Position numbers and translations under genes: made by a program. Below, one piece after another: positions 8,227 to 17,192 of a stretch of 64,000 bases of DNA. The notes below the pieces were generated by a model. That model did no database searches and was not told the DNA's origin. It saw nothing but the letters and a program-made list of their open reading frames with translations. Source of the DNA: Roseomonas sp. (GTDB lineage: Bacteria > Pseudomonadota > Alphaproteobacteria > Acetobacterales > Acetobacteraceae); assembly GCA_020249505.1 (NCBI GenBank), contig JADCFN010000008.1, positions 1-64,000 on the forward strand, in the 5' to 3' direction. Every line of letters begins with the position of its first letter. The stretch's first letter is position 1.

Positions 8227-8304
8227 GTACGGCGGTTTCCGCTGTACATTCTTGGACGTTTCCTCCCTAAACTTGGCGGTGCTTTCGGGCACCGCCCTTT
8301 TTTT
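8227..8304 (+). ncRNA. Small trans-acting RNA of the alpha-r8 / MmgR type
   Basis: About 78 nucleotides with two hairpins and a single-stranded centre. Hairpin 1 is GTACGGCGG / CCGCTGTAC (8227-8235 with 8239-8247, one G-U pair, loop TTT). The linker holds TTTCCTCCCT at 8259-8268, an anti-Shine-Dalgarno-like motif. Hairpin 2 is the terminator at 8275-8296. Known alpha-r8 RNAs (MmgR of Sinorhizobium, about 77 nt) have this two-hairpin plan and the UUUCCUCCCU motif in the middle, from memory. Such RNAs probably pair with ribosome binding sites of target messages; MmgR limits polyhydroxybutyrate accumulation. Targets here are unknown. Confidence 0.8.
8275..8304 (+). terminator. Intrinsic terminator of the small RNA
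   Basis: Perfect 8-bp stem GGCGGTGC / GCACCGCC (8275-8282 with 8289-8296), loop TTTCGG, then C and seven T residues (8298-8304). It ends four bases before the stop of the convergent N-formylglutamate amidohydrolase gene. Confidence 0.9.
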
Positions 8305-8308
8305 GACC

Positions 8309-9193
8309 TCAACGATCCTGGGTCAGGAAATCCCATTCCACCCGCGTCAGGCTTTCGATCAGGTTGGTCATGTCCCGCCGGAGTGGTCCAAAGCCCGGCA
8401 AGCGTTCGATCCGCGCCTCATCCATATAAAGGTTGCGCGCCACTTCCACTTGCAGCGCATGGGTCGCTTCCCGCGGGCGGCCATAATGGCGGGTGACGAA
8501 GCCACCCGCATAGGGGTCATTGCGCCGGACCTTATAGCCAAGGCCAAGCAGCGCTTCCTCAACCAGGCGGGTCGCACGTGGCGTACATGCTGTGCCATGC
8601 GCATCGCCCAACACAAAATGTGGGGGGTTGGCCAGATGCGCGGGGTGCGCCGGCATGGAATGGCAATCAATCAACAGGCAAAAGCCAAACCTTGCCCGGG
8701 TTTCCGCAATCAACCCAGCAAGCGCTGCGTGATAGGGCTCCCAACAGGCGCGGATGCGGGCCTCGGCCTCGGCGAAACTAAGCTTGCGGCGGTAGATCTG
8801 TTCCCCCCCGGTGACAATCCGCGCCAGCGTGCCAAGCCCTGCGCCCACACGGGGGCTGGAGCTATTGACCCAGGGCGGCAGGGGTTCGGCGAACATGGCG
8901 GGGTCCAATTCCCAGGCTTCCCGGTTCACATCGCACCAGACCCTGGGGAAGGAAGCGGCGATCAGCGGCGCGCCATGGGCGGGGGCAGCGGCGAACAGCT
9001 CATCCACGAAGGAATCCTCACTCCGGCGCAGCGCAATCGGGTCCATCCGGGCTTCCAGGATAAGTTGGTCCGGATATTGCTGACCCGAATGAGGGGACGC
9101 AAAGACCAGGGGGATGGTCTGACGTTCCGGCCGCTTGATGAGGTACGGTTCAACCTGGGCCGGGTCTGGGGCGGCGTGAATGGGGGAATTCAT
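8309..9193 (-). CDS. N-formylglutamate amidohydrolase family protein
   Basis: Predicted zinc amidohydrolase of 294 residues in the FGase family, whose HutG-type members release formate from N-formylglutamate. Family features are the N-terminal VFASPHSGQQYPDQL (metal-binding His), RSEDSFVDELF, SFPRVWCDVNREAWELDP, the central LLIDCHSMPAHP and the C-terminal THALQVEVARNLYMDE. No histidine-utilisation genes are adjacent, so the true substrate may be another N-acylated amino acid. It is divergent from motB and convergent with the small RNA. Confidence 0.85.
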   Translation of the reverse strand: MNSPIHAAPDPAQVEPYLIKRPERQTIPLVFASPHSGQQYPDQLILEARMDPIALRRSEDSFVDELFAAAPAHGAPLIAASFPRVWCDVNREAWELDPAMFAEPLPPWVNSSSPRVGAGLGTLARIVTGGEQIYRRKLSFAEAEARIRACWEPYHAALAGLIAETRARFGFCLLIDCHSMPAHPAHLANPPHFVLGDAHGTACTPRATRLVEEALLGLGYKVRRNDPYAGGFVTRHYGRPREATHALQVEVARNLYMDEARIERLPGFGPLRRDMTNLIESLTRVEWDFLTQDR

Positions 9194-9302
9194 GGATAAA
9201 GTCTCGAAACCACACCGCGTCCCTTCCGTCAGTCTGGCGCTTCGCCGCTAGATCAGCGGTAACATTAGCTGATTTTAGGCATTTGGGGCTATACAGTCTG
9301 AC

Positions 9303-10361
9303 ATGGCGCGCAAGGGAAGAGGCTCGCAAAGCGGCGGTGATCTGATCATCGTCAAAAGGGAAGAAGGCGGCGGGCACGCACATCATGGCGGCGCCTGGAA
9401 GGTTGCCTATGCTGATTTCGTGACGGCGATGATGGCCTTCTTCCTGCTGATGTGGCTGATCAATGCCACGACGGAAGAACAGCGCCGCGGCATCGCCGAT
9501 TATTTCAACCCGACCAATGTGCTCTCCCGCGCCGATTCCGGCTCTGGCAGGCCTTTTGGCGGCCAGACGCCAAATGATAACGCAGCGCTGATGTCCACCA
9601 CCGGCACAATTGAAGTGCAGCCCGGCAAGCGCCCGGTAGTGATGGATATTGATGAGGATGATAGCCGAACGCCGGCCGAACCGGTGCCCGTGCGCGAAGG
9701 CCCAAGGGGCCAGGAAGATGCCGAAAATGCGCGGCTGACGATTCGCACGCCCCCTGGCGCCTTGGCGGGGCCAGAACAACCACGCGGCGGCCCGGCGGCT
9801 GAGCCCTCTCCGGAACAACGGCCGGAAAATGTGGGCGAAGTGGAATTACGCCAGGAATTGGCCCGGCGCGAACGCGAAGCCTTTGAAGCTGCAGCCGAAC
9901 AAATCCGTGAAGCTGTGCGTTCCGACCCAGCCCTGGCTGATCTTGGGCGCCAATTGCTGATTGAACAAACGCCAGAGGGCATGCGCATTCAATTGGTGGA
10001 TGCGGAGCGTCAGCCGATGTTCGCACTTGGCGGCGCCGCGCCCAATGACCGCGCGCGTGCCCTGCTGCAACGCGTGGCGCAAGTGATCCAGCGCCTGCCA
10101 AATGCCATCAGCATCGCGGGCCATACGGATGCCACGCCCTTCCGTGGCGGTGGCGAACGCAGCAACTGGGATCTTTCGACAGAACGCGCCAATGTCACGC
10201 GCCGCCTGTTGATTGATGCCGGCGTTGCCGATAACCGAATCAGAAACCTGGCAGGCCATGCTGAGCGTGACTTGCTGATACCGGAACAACCAACCGCCGC
10301 CGCCAATCGCCGTGTTTCCATCACGCTGATCAGGCAGGCGCCGGAGACGCCACGCCCATGA
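9303..10361 (+). CDS. motB: Flagellar stator protein MotB
   Basis: Peptidoglycan-anchored half of the proton-driven stator, 352 residues. A basic cytoplasmic N-terminus leads to the single membrane helix (about 32-54) containing the proton-binding Asp in VAYADFVTAMMAFFLLMWL (D38). A long charged, Pro-rich linker follows (about 90-180). The OmpA-like domain has ISIAGHTDATPF, NWDLSTERANVTRRLL and the ending NRRVSITLIR. The stop overlaps the motA start by four bases (ATGA), so the two are translationally coupled. The order motB-motA is the reverse of the enteric one. Confidence 0.93.
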   Translation: MARKGRGSQSGGDLIIVKREEGGGHAHHGGAWKVAYADFVTAMMAFFLLMWLINATTEEQRRGIADYFNPTNVLSRADSGSGRPFGGQTPNDNAALMSTTGTIEVQPGKRPVVMDIDEDDSRTPAEPVPVREGPRGQEDAENARLTIRTPPGALAGPEQPRGGPAAEPSPEQRPENVGEVELRQELARREREAFEAAAEQIREAVRSDPALADLGRQLLIEQTPEGMRIQLVDAERQPMFALGGAAPNDRARALLQRVAQVIQRLPNAISIAGHTDATPFRGGGERSNWDLSTERANVTRRLLIDAGVADNRIRNLAGHAERDLLIPEQPTAAANRRVSITLIRQAPETPRP

Positions 10362-11221
10362 TTTCAATCGCCGGCTTTATCTTTTTGCTTGTCTGCGTTT
10401 TTGGTGGCTACATTCTTGCCGGCGGCAAGATGGAAATCATCCTTCTGGCGCTGCCCTTCGAATTTGCCATCATTGGCGGTGCCGCCTTTGGCGCGCTGTT
10501 GATGGCCAATAGCATGTCCGAGGTGAAGCATATTCTTGCCAGCTTCGGCAAAATCCTCAAGGGCGGCAAATACAAGCGCCAGGATTACATGGAATTACTC
10601 AGCTTACTGTTCTGGCTGGTGCGGCTTGCGCAGACCAAGGGGCCGATGGCCATTGAACCGCATATCGAAAAGCCAGAAGAAAGCGCCGCCTTCCAGAAAT
10701 TCCCGAATATTTTGAAGGATCACCACACCGTTGCGATCATCTGCGACTATCTGCGCATGGTCGGCATGAATGCCGATGACCCGCATCAGATTGAAGACGT
10801 GATGGCGCGCGAATTGAAGAAGATGAAGGAAGAGGAATTGCACAGCGCCCATGCGCTGCAAAGCGTTGCCGATGCGCTGCCAGCCCTTGGGATTGTTGCC
10901 GCCGTCATGGGCGTGATCAAGACCATGGCGTCCATTGACCAACCGCCAGCGGTGCTGGGCAAGATGATCGGCAGCGCGCTGGTGGGTACCTTCCTGGGTG
11001 TTTTGCTTGCCTATGGTCTGGTTGGGCCCTTTGCCGCGCGCCTCAAGGCCGTGATCGAGGAAGAGGCGAAGTATTATGAAGTGATCCGCGCCGTGCTGGT
11101 CGCGCATCTGCATGGCAATGCGCCGCAGGTTGCGGTGGAAACGGGGCGCAAGATGGTGCCGACGGATCTGATGCCAAGCTTCCAGGAAGTGGAAGAATCA
11201 CTACAAGACCTGAAAATCTGA
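10358..11221 (+). CDS. motA: Flagellar stator protein MotA
   Basis: Four-helix ion-channel subunit of the flagellar stator, 287 residues. Helices are visible at the N-terminus (ISIAGFIFLLVCVFGGYILAG, then LPFEFAIIGGAAFGALLM) and in the C-terminal half (ALPALGIVAAVMGVIKTMAS and GKMIGSALVGTFLGVLLAYGLVGP). The large cytoplasmic loop between them contains the charged region that meets the rotor. The Pro and Gly landmarks around ALPALGIVAAVMGV fit MotA rather than ExbB or PomA. It forms a two-gene operon with motB; no other flagellar gene lies in the window. Confidence 0.93.
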   Translation: MISIAGFIFLLVCVFGGYILAGGKMEIILLALPFEFAIIGGAAFGALLMANSMSEVKHILASFGKILKGGKYKRQDYMELLSLLFWLVRLAQTKGPMAIEPHIEKPEESAAFQKFPNILKDHHTVAIICDYLRMVGMNADDPHQIEDVMARELKKMKEEELHSAHALQSVADALPALGIVAAVMGVIKTMASIDQPPAVLGKMIGSALVGTFLGVLLAYGLVGPFAARLKAVIEEEAKYYEVIRAVLVAHLHGNAPQVAVETGRKMVPTDLMPSFQEVEESLQDLKI

Positions 11222-11300
11222 AGCTAGACCGCGCATCCAGCGGCTTAGGTTTCGCTTGAACCAGCGGCGCGTCCATCGCACATCCCGGGAGTATTCGGCT

Positions 11301-12356
11301 TCAGCGTGTTGTCTGCGCCATGGGCGCGCCACGTAAAGGAATAACCCGGTCAAACCGGCACCGCACATCATCGCCCGTCAAGAACACCGCTGCCCCTGCT
11401 GGCGCCACCACAAAAATCTGCCCGGCTGGTGTCACCACTTCATATTCGTGCGTCTGGCCCAGAAACGCCGCGCGCTTGATGGTACCGGGCAGTCCAGCCC
11501 CTTCCCCGTGCAGAGAGACAGCTTCCGGCCTGATCGCAAGCAAGGCTGCGCCGGGCGGATGGGGACGGAGCCTGGTTTCAAGGGCCACGCCAGCGAGCGA
11601 AATATACTGAGGGCCAAGCACTTCGCCTTCCAGCACATTCGCCTCCCCCATGAAATCGGCGATGAAGGCATCGGCCGGTTCATCATACAGTTCCCGCGGC
11701 GTGCCCATTTGCGCGATCTTACCCGCGCGCATGACACAAACAAGGTCTGAAACCGCAAGCGCTTCCTGCTGGTCATGCGTGACGTAAACAACCGTCAGAC
11801 CAAGGCGTTTCTGCAAATCGCGAATATCTTCGCGTACCTGCCGGCGTAGCCGGGCATCCAGATTTGACAAGGGCTCATCAAACAGCAGCACTTGCGGGCG
11901 CAGCACCAGGGCGCGCGCCACCGCGACCCTTTGCTGCTGGCCGCCAGAAAGCTCGGACGGTAATCTCTGCCCCAAGCCTTCCAGCCCGAGCGTTTTCAAC
12001 ATGGCAAGCGCATCCGCTTCCGCAGCGGCCTTGCGCGCGCCTTGTACCACCAGGCCGTAAGCCACGTTTTCCAGCACATTCATATGCGGAAACAGCGCGT
12101 AGGATTGGAACACCATGGCGATGCGTCGTTCCGCCGCCGCCAAGCGCGTTACATCGCGCCCTTCAATCATGATGCTGCCGGCATTGGGCAATTCGAGGCC
12201 GGCAATCAGCCGAAGCGTTGTTGTCTTGCCGCAGCCCGATGGCCCAAGCAACGTAACCAAGGCACCGCGCGGGAAGGCAAGGCTCACCTCATCCACGGCA
12301 TGTACGGTGCCGAAGCTTTTTGTTACTTTATCGAAAATAATGGCATTGGCAGTCAT
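11301..12356 (-). CDS. ABC transporter ATP-binding protein (FbpC/AfuC/PotA-like)
   Basis: Energising subunit of an importer, about 351 residues. It has Walker A GPSGCGKTT, Q-loop MVFQSYALFPHM, signature LSGGQQQRVAVARAL, Walker B VLLFDEPLSNLDARLR and the His switch VYVTHDQQEALA. A C-terminal TOBE domain (ISLAGVALETRLRPHPPGAALLAIRPEAV onward) follows. The frame opens upstream inside the permease gene, but MTANAIIFDKVTKSF from the ATG at 12356 is the natural start, overlapping the junction TGACATG. Last gene of the six-gene minus-strand operon. Homology alone would say ferric iron or polyamines; context points to a phosphorylated sugar or cyclitol. Confidence 0.88.
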   Translation of the reverse strand: MTANAIIFDKVTKSFGTVHAVDEVSLAFPRGALVTLLGPSGCGKTTTLRLIAGLELPNAGSIMIEGRDVTRLAAAERRIAMVFQSYALFPHMNVLENVAYGLVVQGARKAAAEADALAMLKTLGLEGLGQRLPSELSGGQQQRVAVARALVLRPQVLLFDEPLSNLDARLRRQVREDIRDLQKRLGLTVVYVTHDQQEALAVSDLVCVMRAGKIAQMGTPRELYDEPADAFIADFMGEANVLEGEVLGPQYISLAGVALETRLRPHPPGAALLAIRPEAVSLHGEGAGLPGTIKRAAFLGQTHEYEVVTPAGQIFVVAPAGAAVFLTGDDVRCRFDRVIPLRGAPMAQTTR

Positions 12357-12357
12357 G

Positions 12358-14541
12358 TCAGGCTCCAGCCCTGATGGGCGCGGGTGCTGGCGCGCCAGCC
12401 GCGCGGCGCGCCATCTCGGCGCGTCCCACAAATTTTTCGATCCCCAATACCACCACCAGCATGATCACGATCAGCACTGTGGAATAGGCAATGGCAAGCG
12501 CCATCTCGCCGGCCTCAACACGGCCCACTATATAAACCGTGGCGAGGTTATGCCGTGCGGAGACCAGGAAGATCACGGCGGAAACCGCTGTCATGGCATG
12601 GACAAAGCTGAAGGCGAGTGCGGTGATGATCGCCGGGCGCATCAGCGGCAGCACCACACGGCGGAGCGTCTGCACCGCACTCGCGCCCATGGTGGCGCTG
12701 GCTTCATCCAGTGATCGGTCAATCTGCGCCAAGGCGGCAATGCCGCCGCGCACACCCACCGGGAGATTGCGAAAGACGAAACACAAAATCAGGATCAGCG
12801 CCGTGCCGGTGAGTTCCACCGGCGGCACGTTGAAGGCCATGATGTAGGAAACGCCCACCACAGTGCCCGGAATGGCGAAGGACAGCATGGTCATGAATTC
12901 CAGCAGGCGACGGCCGCGAAATTCCTGCCGCGCAATCAGCCAGGCGAGCAATATGCCAAGCCCAGCCGTCAGCGGCGCCGATATGGCCGCGACTTCCAGC
13001 GTGGTGAGCAGGCTATCCCAGGCCGAACCGCGCAGCGCCATGCCATCCTGCCATTCCACTTCAAAGGCCGTGATCAAATGTCGCCAGGTGAAGCTCATGT
13101 CGCCGCGGCCAATATCATGTACAAAGCCGCCCACCAGAATGATGCCATAGACAACAGCAGTGAAAACGATCCAGGGCCAGACAATCGCAGCGGCAGTGAA
13201 TTTCAGGCCCTTTGGCAAGGGCGCCGGCAGGCCGGAATCGCCCTTGCCTGTCACGGTGGTGTAGCGCCGCTTGCCGAGCCAAAGCGCCTGCAGTGCAAAG
13301 GCACCGAAGGTGAGCAATAACAAAAGCAAGGCGAGCGCCGCCGCCCGCCCCGGATCATGCCGCGCGCCGGCAATGGCGAAAAAGATGCGCGTGGACAGCA
13401 CATCAAAATCACCGCCAAGCACCAACGGATTGCCGAAATCAGCGAGGGATTCAACAAAACCAAGCAGAAATGCCGCCGCCAAGGCAGGGCGCAGCAAGGG
13501 CCAGGTGACGGTGCGAAATACGGTGAAGCGTCTTGCCCCCATGGTGGCAGAGGCTTCTTCCAGGCTCGGCGAAATCGCGCGCAACGCACCATCCAGCAGC
13601 AGGAAGGCAATTGGCGCCTGCGCCAGAACCTGCGCCAAAAGTACGCCGGGCAGGCCATAAATCCAGCGGCTGCGCGGGATGTCGAACCATTCCCACAGCA
13701 GCGTGGTCACGATTCCCGTCCTGCCGAATAGTACGATCAGCGCCATGGCCACCACAAAGGGTGGCGTGATCAGCGGCAGCAAGGTCATGGCGCGAAACAG
13801 TGGCGCCGCACGCATCCCGCCGCGCACCGCAAGCAGCGCGAAGAACAGGCCAATCGCGGTGGAGATCGTCGCCGTCAGCGTTGCCAGCAGCAGCGTATTC
13901 CACACCACGCCGCACCCCTGATGGGTGGAAAGGCAGGCAAGGCTCCAGGCTTCCGGTGCGGATAGGCGCGCCATCAGCGCGCTTGGTGCGAATGCCGAGC
14001 CCTCATATACTGCGGCGACAAGAATGGTCGTGAGTGGTGCAAAAACAAACAGCAACAACAGAAAGCCGCTGCCAGTGACAAGAAAGGCGATGAAGGCATC
14101 ACCACGAAAGCCACCACGCGCCGCAAGGCCGGCGGCGAGAAAACCCGTAGCGCCGATAAGCAACAATAGCGCGCCCCAACCAAGCGATGGCTGAGGAGGC
14201 GCTTCCGCGAGCCAGGGGCCAAGCCAGTCCCATTCCAGCCCGCGCAGCCCAATGGCTTCCCCCATCAGGAAAACCCAAGCGATGATGCCGCCGCCTGCCA
14301 GCAGTAACAGCGCCGCATGGGCGCGCTTACCGAGCGCCGCAGCAGCGCCAATCAGCAACAGGCATGGCAGCGGCCAAAGCCACCAGCGGGCACCGGTGCC
14401 AATTAGCACCGGCAAGGGCGCGGCATTGCCGTGCGGCCAGGCGCGGAATTCCTTGAACCCGTCTTCAAGCCCATGCCACGGCAACAGCAAGCCCAGCGCT
14501 GCGCAAAGCAGCGCCAGGCGGGCCAGTTTCAACGCGCCCAA
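12358..14541 (-). CDS. ABC transporter permease, long fused type (FbpB/AfuB-like)
   Basis: Membrane component of the importer, 727 residues with two binding-protein-dependent permease domains. EAA loops are seen as LEEASATMGARRFTVFRTVTWPLLRPAL and LDEASATMGASAVQTLRRVVLPLMRPAI. About 190 residues with four or more extra membrane helices precede the first domain. Plain FbpB permeases are about 500-550 residues, whereas AfuB-type permeases are near 690, so this protein has the Afu layout (family lengths from memory). It lies 27 bases after the binding-protein gene and two before the ATPase. Confidence 0.85.
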   Translation of the reverse strand: MGALKLARLALLCAALGLLLPWHGLEDGFKEFRAWPHGNAAPLPVLIGTGARWWLWPLPCLLLIGAAAALGKRAHAALLLLAGGGIIAWVFLMGEAIGLRGLEWDWLGPWLAEAPPQPSLGWGALLLLIGATGFLAAGLAARGGFRGDAFIAFLVTGSGFLLLLFVFAPLTTILVAAVYEGSAFAPSALMARLSAPEAWSLACLSTHQGCGVVWNTLLLATLTATISTAIGLFFALLAVRGGMRAAPLFRAMTLLPLITPPFVVAMALIVLFGRTGIVTTLLWEWFDIPRSRWIYGLPGVLLAQVLAQAPIAFLLLDGALRAISPSLEEASATMGARRFTVFRTVTWPLLRPALAAAFLLGFVESLADFGNPLVLGGDFDVLSTRIFFAIAGARHDPGRAAALALLLLLLTFGAFALQALWLGKRRYTTVTGKGDSGLPAPLPKGLKFTAAAIVWPWIVFTAVVYGIILVGGFVHDIGRGDMSFTWRHLITAFEVEWQDGMALRGSAWDSLLTTLEVAAISAPLTAGLGILLAWLIARQEFRGRRLLEFMTMLSFAIPGTVVGVSYIMAFNVPPVELTGTALILILCFVFRNLPVGVRGGIAALAQIDRSLDEASATMGASAVQTLRRVVLPLMRPAIITALAFSFVHAMTAVSAVIFLVSARHNLATVYIVGRVEAGEMALAIAYSTVLIVIMLVVVLGIEKFVGRAEMARRAAGAPAPAPIRAGA

Positions 14542-14568
14542 ATCAAGCCCTGTGTAGCGCGTGCTGTC

Positions 14569-15596
14569 TCAGCGCGCCCCGGCACGCACTTCGCGCTGCC
14601 AGCGTTCAATCAGGCGGGTGCGTTCCTGCGCACTGCCCCAACGCGCGAAATCATAATCAATCAGCGGCACGTTTTCGAAGCGCGGTGCTTGCGGTGGGAT
14701 CGGCGCATTGCGGTTGGATGGCAATTGATAGGCTTTCGCATCCGCCGCCAGCGCCTGGGCCTCTGCGGTCAATGCCAATCAAAGAACCGCCGTGCATTGG
14801 CCATATTGCGCGCGCCGCGAATGATGGACATGGAACCGATTTCATACCCTGTGCCCTCGCAAGGCCCGACCAATTCCACCGGCGCACCTGTCACTTTTTG
14901 CGCGACGGCATCATGCAGGAAGGTGATACCGACCAGCGTTTCACCCGTCGCCGCCGCACGTGCCGGCGCCGCGCCGGAACGCGTATATTGATTGACATTA
15001 CGATGCAGCGCGCGGAGGAATTGGAAAGCAGGGTCTTCACCCATGATCTGCACGAGCGTCGCCAGCATGGTATAGGCGGTGCCGGAAGTATTCGGGTCCG
15101 CGACCTGTACCTCGCCGCGGAATTCCGGCTTGGCCAAATCCGCCCAGCACCGCGGTGCGGCGATGCGTCGGCGCTGCAATTCGGGCGCGTTGTAGGAATA
15201 GCCCAAGGCACCCGCATAAATGCCAACGGTGCGGAAGCCGGTCTGTTCCGCCTGCCGTACCGCCCAGGGCTGCAATTGCTCGAGCATCGGTGAGCGGTAT
15301 TCAACCGTCAGATTTTCCTGCCCGGCCTGCATATGCGGATCACCCGTACCGCCCCACCAGACATCACCGCGCGGGTTCTGCGCCTCCGCGCGGATCTGCG
15401 TGAGCGTCTCGCCAGAGCTTTTGCGCGTCATGGCAACGCTGATGCCGGTGGCGCGTTCAAAGGCGGCCATCATGGGCCGGCACCATTCTTCCTGCACGGA
15501 ACAATAGACTGAAAGATTGCCCTGCGCCTTTGCCGCCATCGGCAGCAGCGCGGTCATGGCAAGGCCAAGCGCCGCGCCGATTATCCTGCTTTTCAT
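14569..15596 (-). pseudogene. Periplasmic binding protein of the ABC importer, frameshifted
   Basis: Extracellular binding protein of the iron/AfuA superfamily. A signal peptide (about 1-25, ending AAKA) precedes NLSVYCSVQEEWCRPMMAAF. The first frame ends early after RRFFDWH at 14769. The missing 70 residues continue in another frame from about 14778 as ALTAEAQALAADAKAYQLPS to the TAG/TGA near 14569. Adding one G to the GG at about 14775-14776 (TTTGATTGG-CATTG) restores a normal protein of about 342 residues. It is either a fresh null mutation or a homopolymer sequencing error. Ligand-site candidates are the FLHD motif (H228, D229) and E247/E252. Confidence 0.85.
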
Positions 15597-15618
15597 TTTT
15601 TCCTCTCCCTGTTCCCGG

Positions 15619-16401
15619 TCATGGTGACATTAAACGCATCAAACCTGCCCCCAAAGCGGGCGCAGCAAAGCAGATGGGATTGCCGCTGGCCAGCCAATCA
15701 CCGCTGTCGAACGCATTCGTCCAGCAACCGGCTTCGCGGGCGATGGCAAGCGCGCCACAAGCATCCCAGGCATTGATGTGCAATTCCATATAGCCATCCA
15801 GCCGCCCGATGGCGGTTTCCACCAGGCCGAGCGTACCGGAACCACCGCAACGCATGCCCGCACCGCTTGCCATGACGCGCCCGGCAAGTGCGATGTAATT
15901 CGCAACTGGCCGACGCAGCGACCAGCCGATTTCAATCGTCGCGCGGTCAAAATCTTGGGTGGCTGCTGCTTGTATCGGCGTACCATTCAGCGTGGCACCG
16001 CAGCCCTGCGCGCCAAGCATCACCTCCTGCGGCGCGTGACGGGCAATGGCGCCCAACACGGCACGGCCATCAAGCGCAAGACCGATCGAAACACACCAGC
16101 GATCCCCGCCGCGCGCGAAATTGGAGGTGCCATCGATGGGATCAATGATCCAAAGCGGGCCGGAATCAGATACCTCGCCACCGCCTTCCTCACCCAGGAT
16201 CGCCTCACGGGGAAAAAGCCGCGCGAGTTCGCCGCGAATGAAATCCTCTGTCGCGCCATCGGCCTCGGTCAGGAAATCCTGCGCGCCCTTCAAGCGCGCG
16301 GCGCCCTTGCCTTCATGGCGCAACCGCGCGGCAAGCGCGGCGGCATCCCGCGCCATTGGCGCCAAAAGCGCAAGGCGGCGCTGCAATTCGGCAGGGTTCA
16401 C
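15619..16401 (-). CDS. Inositol monophosphatase family protein
   Basis: Mg-dependent phosphatase of the IMPase superfamily, expected to remove phosphate from inositol or related sugar phosphates. Metal site motifs are ILGEEGGGE, WIIDPIDGTSNFARG and the C-terminal NAWDACGALAIAREAGCW. The start is GTG at 16401, overlapping the SDR stop as GTGA; the open frame upstream is only read-through of the SDR gene. This gives 260 residues, the family norm. It lies between the SDR and the transporter genes in one operon, which suggests it acts on the transported solute. Histidinol-phosphatase or PAP-phosphatase activity cannot be excluded. Confidence 0.88.
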   Translation of the reverse strand: MNPAELQRRLALLAPMARDAAALAARLRHEGKGAARLKGAQDFLTEADGATEDFIRGELARLFPREAILGEEGGGEVSDSGPLWIIDPIDGTSNFARGGDRWCVSIGLALDGRAVLGAIARHAPQEVMLGAQGCGATLNGTPIQAAATQDFDRATIEIGWSLRRPVANYIALAGRVMASGAGMRCGGSGTLGLVETAIGRLDGYMELHINAWDACGALAIAREAGCWTNAFDSGDWLASGNPICFAAPALGAGLMRLMSP

Positions 16402-17192
16402 GTATAGGCCCCCATAATATTCTGATCGAAATCCACCAGGGCGCCGGTCATCATCTCGGCCGCGTCTGACAGCAGATAAATGGCAAGCCCCGCGACATCG
16501 GCGGGCTTGATCAGGCGCCCAAAAGGCTGCGCTGCTTCGGCCTTGGGCAGCCAATCGGGCGGATTGCCATCACGCTGCTGGATCACGTGTTCACCCGGCG
16601 TATCGGCCCAGCCAAGATTGATGCCATTCACCCGAATACGCATGGGTCTCAAGCCAAGCGCGGTATTTTTCGTGAGTGTCGCAAGCGCGCCCTTGGAAGA
16701 CGCATAGGCGGTCAGGAAAGGCTGCCCGCCATGGCTCGACATGGTGATGATGTTCACAATGGCGCCGGGGCGTTTGGCTTCAGCCAGGCGTTGCGCCATC
16801 GCCTGCGTCAATTGAAAAGGGGCTCGCGCATTCACCGCAAAAAGCCGATCCCAAAGCACCACCGATGTGTCCAGAATACTGCCACGATCCGTGAGCCCCG
16901 CAGCATTGACCAGCCCATCCACCAGGCCAAGTGTTGCTTCGGCTTCAGGGATAATGCGCGCAACGCTTTCGGCATCTGCCAGATCAGCCGCACAAAACTG
17001 CGCGCGCGTGCCGAGCGCGTGGAGCTTCGCCACCACGGCAGCGCCACGCGCCTCATGCCGACCGGTGATGGTAATGGCCGCGGCGCCCGCTTCCGCGGCG
17101 GCCAGGGCGCAGCCTTCCCCAATGCCCTGCGTGCCGCCGGTGATCAGGATATGCCGCCCCGCAAGAGAGATTTTCGGCAACGCGCCCATCAC
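16398..17192 (-). CDS. Short-chain dehydrogenase/reductase
   Basis: Classical SDR of 264 residues. The nucleotide-binding motif is ILITGGTQGIGEGCA (14-28) and the strand-4 motif is LVNAAGL. The catalytic Ser lies in NIITMSSHGG, with YASSKGAL as the YxxxK site. The C-terminus MTGALVDFDQNIMGAYT fits sugar or polyol dehydrogenases. It overlaps iolG by four bases and the IMPase gene by four, so it belongs to the inositol operon and may oxidise a second inositol isomer or an inosose. The exact substrate is not readable. Confidence 0.88.
   Translation of the reverse strand: MMGALPKISLAGRHILITGGTQGIGEGCALAAAEAGAAAITITGRHEARGAAVVAKLHALGTRAQFCAADLADAESVARIIPEAEATLGLVDGLVNAAGLTDRGSILDTSVVLWDRLFAVNARAPFQLTQAMAQRLAEAKRPGAIVNIITMSSHGGQPFLTAYASSKGALATLTKNTALGLRPMRIRVNGINLGWADTPGEHVIQQRDGNPPDWLPKAEAAQPFGRLIKPADVAGLAIYLLSDAAEMMTGALVDFDQNIMGAYT

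Noticed and set aside
8099-9199. 366-codon plus-strand open frame
   Set aside because: It covers the small RNA and the complement of the N-formylglutamate amidohydrolase gene, whose motifs are clear on the other strand.
11301-15596. Ferric iron importer (FbpABC) as the simple name
   Set aside because: The long permease, the phosphatase in the operon and the inositol genes make a phosphorylated-sugar or cyclitol role likelier; iron remains possible.
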